Shown here: in pieces, positions 56,621-64,000 of the stretch
Layout: the number at the start of each line of letters is the position of its first letter
How positions within the stretch are numbered: the stretch's first letter is position 1
From: Beverwykella pulmonaria
Lineage: Eukaryota > Ascomycota > Dothideomycetes > Pleosporales > Melanommataceae
NCBI GenBank assembly: GCA_001599595.1
Contig: BCHH01000007.1
Location: forward strand, 2,374,719 to 2,438,718
Length of the DNA stretch: 64,000 nt
Direction: 5' to 3'
Program-made: the position numbers and the translations under genes
The notes under the pieces: generated by a model
Database searches by the model: none
The model's input: only the letters and a program-made list of their open reading frames with translations
What the model was told of the DNA's origin: nothing

Positions 56621-58111
56621 GATGAATAGAGATGGAGATGATGAGTTGAAATGAGAACTTACAGGCGGGAAAAGACTCACATGGCATCAAAGGCGCTCGG
56701 GAAGAAGTCCGAATGACCTACAGTGGGGGAAGTGGAGATGCTGAGCTCGGATCACATCTCCAATTACCCCTCTTTTTTCACCATCCATGGACATATCACA
56801 TATCCGCACTGTGTCAACACTATTGTCCAAAGTCACGAATTATTATAGATATACTTTCTCCGCACTGAATTATGCCTCATTTTAGCAATGGTGCTTCGGT
56901 CTCGCTAATTTTCCTGGGACTCTGTCTTCCTCAAGCCGCGGCTTCCTCAGTAATGAAAAACATGAGCGCTGGAGCATGACATTGGGTACTAGTCAAGGTT
57001 TGCCCTGCCATCTTATGCAGTATTGCTCCCACCTCGACAAGAAAACAAGTTGCCCGGGAATCTCCCGGACGAAGCTTAGCTCCGCATGTACAACGACGTG
57101 ACAAACCTCAGTCCCGTTCACTCGTCCAAGCTGGCTACCAGCATGCTAGCCAATGCTAGATCGGATATCTCTGCTTTCTGCTCCATCCGATCTCCCAATT
57201 TCGTCATGATGCCGAAGCGAATTTCGGTGCCCCAGGTCAAGGCTCCCGACTCCAAGTTTGTAGCGCCAACACACCCCGGCCGTCAATGCCATCAAATTTC
57301 CGCTCACTATGTCACCTCATCCACGCGTAAACGACTCAGAATTTCTTAACCCTTCCTGTTACTTCTATCGAGTAATTACCCCAATGCAAGATTAGCAATA
57401 TATATAAGCACTGATTAATTATTACGCAACTCTTACCGCAAAACAGCAGCAGAAACTCTAACAATAAATTGTAAGGGATACTTCTGTTTCCCGGAGGGTC
57501 TCCTGCGGAGGCACCTCGGAGGCCTATCGGGCCGTGTAGCTGCAGGTCACGTGTCACATCACATATACAGTTTCTCCGAATTCTTTGAGTATCCCTCAAG
57601 GATTCGTCTCAACTCTGATGAATCAAGCCTATTCACCCTGATCCATCTATTTTTTCTGTTCCCTACCACTGTTGCTCTCACAATAAACCATATATAACTT
57701 GCAGAGACCAAGTACTTTACACTGTATCTTCAAGTCCTTAGCGCTAACTTAATAGCTATCCCACGCACCGCCAACATCGCCCGTACACGGGCCACCTATT
57801 TGATGGCCAATTGGATGAAAATCTCCGATCTGCCTGCGCCACTGCACAGACAGAATTTGTATGGAAAAGTGAGTATGGAGGGTTGTACGTTGCATGTAGT
57901 TATAATTGTTTTCGAGCATTTGCATCTGATTGGCTATCACAAGGTGGCCCATGTACAGGCGATATTGGCAGTGCATGGGATAGACCTCCGACGCCAAATT
58001 CAGGAGCTAAAGGATCGGCCCATTTGCCTCTTAGCAGTTTTCCGACTAGCTACAATCCTCTGCAAGTGTTGGCGTTATACACTTGAGCCGAGGTACTGTA
58101 TAAAGGGTCGG
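56621..58111. other. Intergenic with inverted-repeat element
   Basis: About 1.5 kb between the divergently transcribed epimerase and carboxylesterase genes. It includes the 228-bp element at 57756-57983. No gene supported. Confidence 0.5.
57756..57983. mobile_element. 228-bp foldback/MITE-like inverted-repeat element
   Basis: The left end (CTATCCCACGCACCGCCAAC, 57756 on) and the reverse complement of the right end (CTATCCCATGCACTGCCAAT) match at 37 of the first 42 positions. Similarity continues more weakly for another ~35 bp, leaving a ~50-60 bp loop. All five differences are C on the left arm and T on the right, four in CpG. No transposase is encoded. It lies ~130 bp upstream of the carboxylesterase start, so it probably sits in the promoter or 5' UTR. 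Confidence 0.65.
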
Positions 58112-59728
58112 ATGATTCGTGCTATGCTTTCTTTTTCCATTGTCATAGCATTTGCAGTCATGGCTTTCATTCTAGGACTTTTCCTTGCTCTTCTGCAACT
58201 GCAGCCTGCAGGGGCTGTAAGCAGCTTGACCATAGAAACTACCTCAGGCCCAGTCACAGGTCTCGTTAACGGTACCACACCCAACGTCGCCCAATTCCTC
58301 GGGATCCCATACGCAGAGCCGCCAGTGCGAGAGCGAAGGTGGCTTCCCTCGACCGCGAAACTGAGAGAGGGTAGCATTGATGCCAGAAGATTCGGCCTCA
58401 GCTGTCCTCAGTTCGAAGGCAACACATCCAATGTATGGCGTACCGATGCGCCTGAATTCCTGACCCCTGCGAACACGACGGGCGAAGACTGCCTGTTCGT
58501 TAATGTGTGGGCACCGTGGAGCAAGAATAGCACTGGGCTGCTGCCTGTCATTATTTGGATCTATGGTGGTGGATTCCAGACGGGAGGCGGAAACATCGAG
58601 TACCAGCTACCTGCTCAGTGGATTGAGAGGAGCCAGAAGCATGTCGTGGTTGGAATAAAGTGCGCTCCCATAACGGAATCATCTTTGGCTATAATATAAC
58701 TAACATCACTCAGCTACCGCCTCGGCATCTTCGGCTTTCCCAACGCCGCTGGGTTGAACAACTCAGAGCAAAACCTCGGGCTTCTAGACCAGCGCCTAGG
58801 TCTCGAATGGGTTCGATCAAACATCGCCAACTTCGGTGGCGATCCGGCACGTATCTCGCTCTGGGGACAGTCAGCTGGCGCTATATCTGTCGACTATTAC
58901 AACTTCGCCTACCCAGAAGACCCCATTGTCGCAGGCCTGATTATGGATTCTGGAAGTGCGCTCCTCCCCATTGGATCTGACATCAACGACCAGTCAAACT
59001 TCACGTTTGTCGCAAACCACTTCTCCTGCAACAGCTCCGTTCCCGAGACCGATATTGACTGTCTCCGGAACGTGAGCTCATCCGCCATCCTCTCCTTCCT
59101 TAAATCCCGCAGCGACGCCGGCACCACGCCTTCTCTCTCTTTCAATCCTCTAGTTGAAAACCGCACTAAATTTGCTAACTACACCGCCCGCGCCCTAGCC
59201 GGGAACTACACCAAAAAGCCAGCGATTATGGGATCCAATGTCAACGAAGGTGAGGCATTCCTGCCTTACAACCACACATACGGCCCCAACATAGCGGCCG
59301 CACATGCATTCACACTAAACGCATTTCTCTGCCCGATCGTGAAAACCACGTCGAACCGCTACGCTTCCAACGCTTCCACATTCCGGTACCTCTACGGCGG
59401 GAACTTCAGCAACATCGCGCCGCAGTGGTGGGAGGGCGCGTATCATTCATCCGAGCTTCCTTTGATCTTCGGCACGCATGGGATCGCGAGAGGGGAGTCG
59501 ACGCCGTTTGAGGTTCAGGTGTCTATGAAGATGCAGGACTATTGGCTTGCGTTTGCTGCGGATCCAGTGAATGGATTGTCCGCGATGGGGTGGCAGGAGT
59601 ACACGCCTGAGGGAGAAGCGGTATTTATTGGACGAGATAATGTGGTTACTCAACCCATCACAGAAGCCAGGTTAGAGGCGCCGTGTGATGGGGCTATAGG
59701 GAAGCCAGGCGCGAGTCCACCGCCATGA
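58112..59728 (+). CDS. Secreted type-B carboxylesterase
   Basis: Two exons, 58112-58659 and 58714-59728, 520 residues. The N-terminus (MIRAMLSFSIVIAFAVMAFI) is a long hydrophobic signal peptide or anchor; a second ATG at 58124 is also plausible. The alpha/beta hydrolase of the carboxylesterase/lipase B family shows FLGIPYAEPPV, EDCLFVNVWAP, oxyanion-hole YGGGFQTGGG, and nucleophile elbow GQSAGA with Ser236. Glu in SNVNEGEAF (~361) and His in EGAYHSSELPLIFG (~427) complete the triad. Many NxS/T sites fit secretion. The splice gives VVVGINYRLGIFGFP. Substrate unknown. Confidence 0.9.
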
Positions 59729-60359
59729 TCCCTTTCCTAGGGGCGTGAATAAGACATGTTCCGCTGACCTCATTCAATACACCCCTCCGTGGTTCAGGCA
59801 GTAATACATGAAGATGAAGTGACGGCCCATAACGCGCCTTGCTAGCTACTTTGCATAATATGTTGACGAATGATTCCTCCATATTTGCCTAGGTGCCGGA
59901 AACAGCAACTCATCAATGATAATCACCTTCATTATAAAGAATCACATGAAGTAGTCGTGCGGATTTTGGGTCACACAACCCATCAGCCAGAGTTGGTTCG
60001 TCTTTTAGTCATATTGTGTATGGTGGTGATGTGAGGATGGGGGTTGATAGAAGGGTAGATGCATATTATACATACATGAAAGGTGTGGTAGATGAGTGAG
60101 TGGAGATGTTGAGACAAAACCGAGACAATGATGAGATAAGAACATATTTCTTGAGCGCGCATGCGCCTGTGGCTGGGCCGACCCAGTAACGAACGAAAGA
60201 ACAGCTACCCAAAGAATCTAATAAATTTGTTTAGGTAGCTATACCCATCTGGAAATACAATAGGACTGTTCACTACTATGATAACCCTTTGGACCTCTTA
60301 CAGGAATTGTGTCTTGATATTTCTTGCAAAATACCGACTCAGTCGTTCAGGTCTTTAAT
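59729..60359. other. Intergenic, convergent 3' regions
   Basis: About 630 bp between the convergent carboxylesterase and acyl-CoA ligase genes. It should hold both 3' UTRs; no gene is seen. Confidence 0.5.
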
Positions 60360-62234
60360 CTACAGTTTCGCTCCACTCTTCTCTCCATGGGCCCACTCTT
60401 TCAACACCCGCTTCAAGATCTTCCCACTCGCTGTCTTCGGGATCGCGTGAACGAACCGAATACCCCCATCGAACCTTTTGTACCTGGAAAGTCTCTCTGT
60501 TGCGTACTTTAGGATCTCATCCTCTGCCAGCTTTGCGCCGGGCCGCAAAACGACATAAGCTCGAGGCAGCTCGCCATCGCGGAGAGTTGGGACCCCGATG
60601 ACACCTGCATCAACGATAGAGGGATGAGAGAGCAGAGTGGCTTCGAGTTCGGCGGGGGCAACTTGGAAACCGCGGACTTTGATAAGCTCCTGGTGATAGT
60701 TAGGGGGGCAAATGGCGATGATGCTAGATCCGATGAGGGGGTAACTTTGGGAGAACGATGATAATGAAGGTTTGCATACCTTCTTCCGATCCACAATATA
60801 CCACAACCCCGTCCTCGAGTCCAAGTACACGATATCCCCCGTGTGCAGATACCCTTCATGATCCCAATCTCTTTTATTGGCCTCCTTGTTCCCAAAGTAC
60901 CCCCTGGTGATCGTAGGACCTCGAAGACAAATCTCGCCTCGTATGTCCATTGCACTGATATCCCTCCCCTCATCATCCACCAACTTAGCATCAAGATTCG
61001 CCACCAGTCGTCCTATGCTGCCCGTAGGGTCATGCTCAGGTGGTTGAATCATCGTCGCCACGCAGCTCGTTTCTGTCATGCCCCAGATCTGCGTGAATGC
61101 CGCATCAGAAGAGAGTAGTTCTTTCATTCGAGCGGTTGCGCCTTTATCTAATGGTGCTGCACCGCAGCCTCCCCACTTCAGGCTTTTGAGCGAGTATTTT
61201 TTGTTCAAGGGAGAGTTGATGACGGCCATGACCATCGGCGGCACCATGACCGTCTCATTGATTTGGTACTCCTCGAAGTGCTTGAGGAAGAGCTCCAAGT
61301 CAAATCGTCGCATGATGTAGACAGTGTGTCCGGCTCGGAACGGGCCTATGAGAGAAGTAGGGGTTGCCGCGGCATGAAACATGGGAACTACCATGAGACG
61401 ACGAACAGAAAACGGTCGCGGGTTCTGCTCGAAGATGACGGTGTGGGCTGCTGTGAGGTTTTGGTGCGAGACTTGGACGGCTTTGGGGAGGCCAGTTGTT
61501 CCGGAGCTGGTTTGAAGGAGGGCGTTGGTTATTCGGCTGGTTTCGTGGTTATCCCATCGTGGCCTGTTCCTTCTTAGCTGCGCTGTTCCTTCGGGCATGG
61601 CTAACTATGCAGAGGTTGATATTCGGACATACCAATCGACTTCGCCGTGCTCTAACAGAGCCTTCCAGGACTGGAATCCCTCGGGTATCGGCTGACCCAA
61701 CGTATCAAAAATGAAGATCCTCTCCTTTGGCACGTCATGCTTCGCACTCAACATTGCCTTCAAGATTTCTGGCTCGCAAATAATGAACTTGCCATGCACT
61801 ATATTTACATGGTGTGCAATCTCGAAAGGCGTATATCCCGGATTGCAGCCCGTGGAGACACCACCAGCAGCGATGGTGCCGTGAGTCAAAATGGGATAGT
61901 ATATCTGTGGGAATAAGAGTATGAATGGGCATGGGCAAGGGAAAGTGTACGTCGTTGAATGAAGAAATTACAACACAGTCACCTTTCTCGAGGCCATGCT
62001 TCTGTAGACCAGCGGCGACCTGGCGAACAAGTGTACGCCCTTGTCGTAAAGAGATGGTGCGTGCGGGATTGGATGCGTCAATGTAAATCTGCAGCCGTTG
62101 GCTCAATTGAGAGCGGATACTAATTCATGTCGTGTTCTTACAGGCTGGTCCAAGTCGTACAATGGTTTGTCGAACATCCATGATAGCAGATCTTGCGAGG
62201 GAATGGGGACGTGATCTTTCGCTAAGAAGGGCAT
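60360..62234 (-). CDS. 4-coumarate-CoA ligase-like acyl-CoA synthetase, probably peroxisomal
   Basis: Five exons: 62234-62142, 62088-61951, 61904-61633, 61563-60780, 60689-60360; 538 residues. It starts MPFLAKDHVPIPSQDLLSWM. ANL-superfamily motifs: P-loop TSSGTTGLPKAV, IWGMTETSC (A5), YLHTGDIVYLDSRTGLWYIV (A7), DRKKELIKVRGFQVAPAELE (A8, joined across the last intron) and the catalytic lysine in KTASGKILKR (A10). The C-terminus is SGAKL; AKL is an accepted PTS1 variant, so import into peroxisomes is likely. The enzyme would activate an aromatic or fatty carboxylic acid via an acyl-AMP. The last intron is 90 nt and stop-free. Confidence 0.92.
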
Positions 62235-62770
62235 GTTGGGGGGAGGGGAGGGGAGGGGAATTAAGACTGTTTAGGCGAGATCTGGAAACTGAGAGAGGGC
62301 ATAGAGAAAGGTACATTGTGCCGATTAACCCAGCTTTATAAAGAGTTTCGCTGCTGGACTCAGCAGCCAGTGCGGCGTATCTCAAAGGAGATGAGAAATG
62401 TAATCTCATCCGAGCAAGTAATCTGGAAGAGTAATCTGGCCTGGTGAGACAGCTCTGAGATGGATCTGACTAAAGAAGCCCGTGAGGGAGGCCGTCATCG
62501 TCTTCCGCTTGAGAAGACATCCAAAGAGGACTAGCAAGTGCTACTCGCAAGAGGCATTCCCAATTAAGTGCAAGCGATGCAAGCGATGCAAGCGGTGAAA
62601 GGGCGTGACGTTGAAGCGAGCGGAGCGGAGGTGCAGGAGCCTTGGCTGGTGAATGGGCTGCGTACATAAGCTGAGTGGTCCAAGCTCCCTCAGCCCCGCA
62701 CATAGACATTCACCACCAAGTCGCCGACGCTTTTCTCCTCACGTGCGGTCCTTCTCCCTCCCGACGTTAT
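62235..62770. promoter_or_regulatory. Divergent promoter, acyl-CoA ligase / macrodomain gene
   Basis: 536 bp between starts. It includes a short tandem repeat of GCAAGCGAT (three copies, ~62570-62596) and a CCCCT/GGGGA-rich tract beside the ligase start. No gene. Confidence 0.45.
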
Positions 62771-63934
62771 ATGCTCCGTCGCATATTCGGTCCCAGAACA
62801 CTCTTCTACCGCATATTCGCTTCCAGAACACTCTTCTACCACATACCCACCACCGTCATTAGCTGCAGATTTGTGCATAGCGACCACAAACACAGACATA
62901 CTCCCATCCGCACAACCACCATGGACGAATCCATTCCGCTTTCTGAGATCCCACTTTCTGAGATCCCTACGCTGAGTTTGCTGTACAAGCTCCACCACAT
63001 CAAGCCTGTCGAGGACCTCGACGCCGAGTCCACCGAGTCCCTCCCCGCGCCGAATGCTGCCTATAACGACAAGATCAGCGTGATCCGCAAGGATATCACC
63101 ACCCTCGCCGTCGACGCCATCGTCAACGCTGCGAACAACTCGCTACTGGGAGGCGGCGGCGTCGATGGCGCCATCCACCGCGCCGCTGGTCCCGACCTCT
63201 ACGATGAGTGCGAGACGCTCGGCGGCTGCGAGACGGGCAGCGCAAAGATGACCGATGGCTATGATCTGCCCGCGAAAAAGATCATCCACGCCGTGGGTCC
63301 AATATACTGGAGCACAAAGTCCGAGGGTAGGCACACGGAGCTGCTGAGCGGATGCTATAGGAAAAGCTTGGAGCTGGCTGTGGACCACAACTTGAAGAGT
63401 ATTGCGTTCAGCGCGCTGAGCACCGGCATGTATGGGTATCCAAGTGGCGAGGCCAGCCATGTTGCATTAGACACCGTGCGCAAGTTCCTCGAGGAGGGCA
63501 AGGGCGACGAGATGGAGCGCATCGTCTTCTGTAACTTTATGCAAAAGGACGAGGATGCCTATTTCAAGAACATTCCGTGAGTCACTCTAATTGGGCCAAG
63601 TTGAATTGGGCTGATTACTGACTGCGTTTTCTATAGGACCTACTTCCCTCCCGTCGTCACCGAGTCCGAGTCTAAGGAAAAGAAGACGGAAAAGACACCC
63701 GAAGACAAGTCTACCGATGGCACCGAACTTGCATCAACACTCCCAGACCCTCCCACCAACGAGCCCGGGAGCCCTGAGGCAGCACAGCCATCCTCGAAAA
63801 AGCAGAAAACGGATATAACAGACGAAGACTTCGTGGTGCTCGACAAGGAGGAGGTCAAAGAGGCAAAGGAGGCCGAAGCTGAGGCGAAAGCGGCAGAGGC
63901 AAAGGCGGAGACTGCTCCCAAGGCAGACCTTTGA
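62771..63934 (+). CDS. Macrodomain ADP-ribose hydrolase (MacroD-like)
   Basis: Two exons, 62771-63576 and 63637-63934, 367 residues from [20 protein letters not shown], or 317 from an internal ATG at 62921 (CCACCATGG, an optimal context). The first ~45 residues are Arg-rich without acids, as in mitochondrial presequences. The macrodomain is complete: [59 protein letters not shown], and [16 protein letters not shown]. These are the MacroD1/2-type motifs for O-acetyl-ADP-ribose and mono-ADP-ribosyl-protein hydrolysis. The acidic C-terminal tail is Glu/Ala/Lys-rich and disordered. Confidence 0.93.
62781..62840 (+). repeat. 30-bp tandem duplication in the macrodomain leader
   Basis: Two adjacent 30-bp units (GCATATTCGG... 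and GCATATTCGC...) match at 28 of 30 positions and encode [10 protein letters not shown] and [10 protein letters not shown], doubling the basic presequence. Confidence 0.85.
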
Positions 63935-64000
63935 CCTAAGCATTGGACTCACGGATTTACGATCTGCATAATTACGAGGCAGGGCCATCTTTTGGAGTCT

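Noticed and set aside
57749..57997. Overlapping plus and minus frames with similar peptides (GGPCTGDIGSAWD / GGPCTGDVGGAWD)
   Set aside because: They are the two arms of the inverted-repeat element translated in opposite directions, not genes. They were, however, the clue to the element.
57800..58111. Upstream extension of the carboxylesterase frame to an ATG at 57800
   Set aside because: It runs through the inverted-repeat element and would place 104 unrelated residues before the signal peptide at MIRAMLSFS.

Overview
The window is 64 kb of nuclear DNA from a filamentous ascomycete (Pezizomycotina; I infer a Dothideomycete-like plant- or soil-associated fungus, without a decisive marker). 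Evidence: protein genes on both strands about every 2-2.5 kb, cut by many 48-100 nt GT-AG introns, and single-copy eukaryotic genes (RRN7, eIF5A, ubiquitin-eL40, VPS52, SPF1, GlnRS, MET8, VAC1, an LSH-type remodeller). Fungus-specific families are also present: UstYa/DUF3328, PF11951 regulator, TRI12 transporter and CBM18 proteins. Exon-intron structures were rebuilt by hand from splice sites, reading phase and family conservation.

Layout. 0-9.6 kb: core genes. A 5'-truncated FHA protein is followed by three minus-strand ribosome/translation genes (ubiquitin-eL40, RRN7, eIF5A), and eIF5A shares a 350-bp divergent promoter with VPS52. 9.6-22 kb: accessory, repeat-scarred DNA with a broken gene (10.1-11.2 kb), AT-rich sequence, an ADP-ribosylglycohydrolase, a small secreted six-cysteine protein, and a divergent pair: a UstYa-like membrane protein and a secreted 20-residue tandem-repeat protein whose array holds an assembly gap. 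22-39 kb: core genes again (SPF1, a PF11951 regulator, GlnRS, METTL16-like methyltransferase, MET8, VAC1). 39-52 kb: sparser, with a secreted I9-like inhibitor, a GNAT, an LSH/HELLS remodeller, gene relics and a three-domain CBM18 protein. 52-62 kb: a metabolic block (TRI12-type efflux pump, sugar-acid epimerase/dehydrogenase, secreted carboxylesterase, peroxisomal acyl-CoA ligase). The window closes with a macrodomain hydrolase that has a mitochondrial-type leader.

The most interesting unit is the 17.3-20.8 kb pair. UstYa-family proteins modify ribosomally made, repeat-containing secreted precursors in dikaritin pathways, and here one is divergent to a signal-peptide protein made of near-identical basic/acidic repeats with dibasic sites. 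The repeat lacks the aromatic core residues of known dikaritins, so this is either an unusual RiPP-like system or a repeat effector that happens to be adjacent. Intergenic DNA also carries about six scars of one LTR-like family and a 228-bp inverted-repeat element in front of the carboxylesterase, with transition-type decay.
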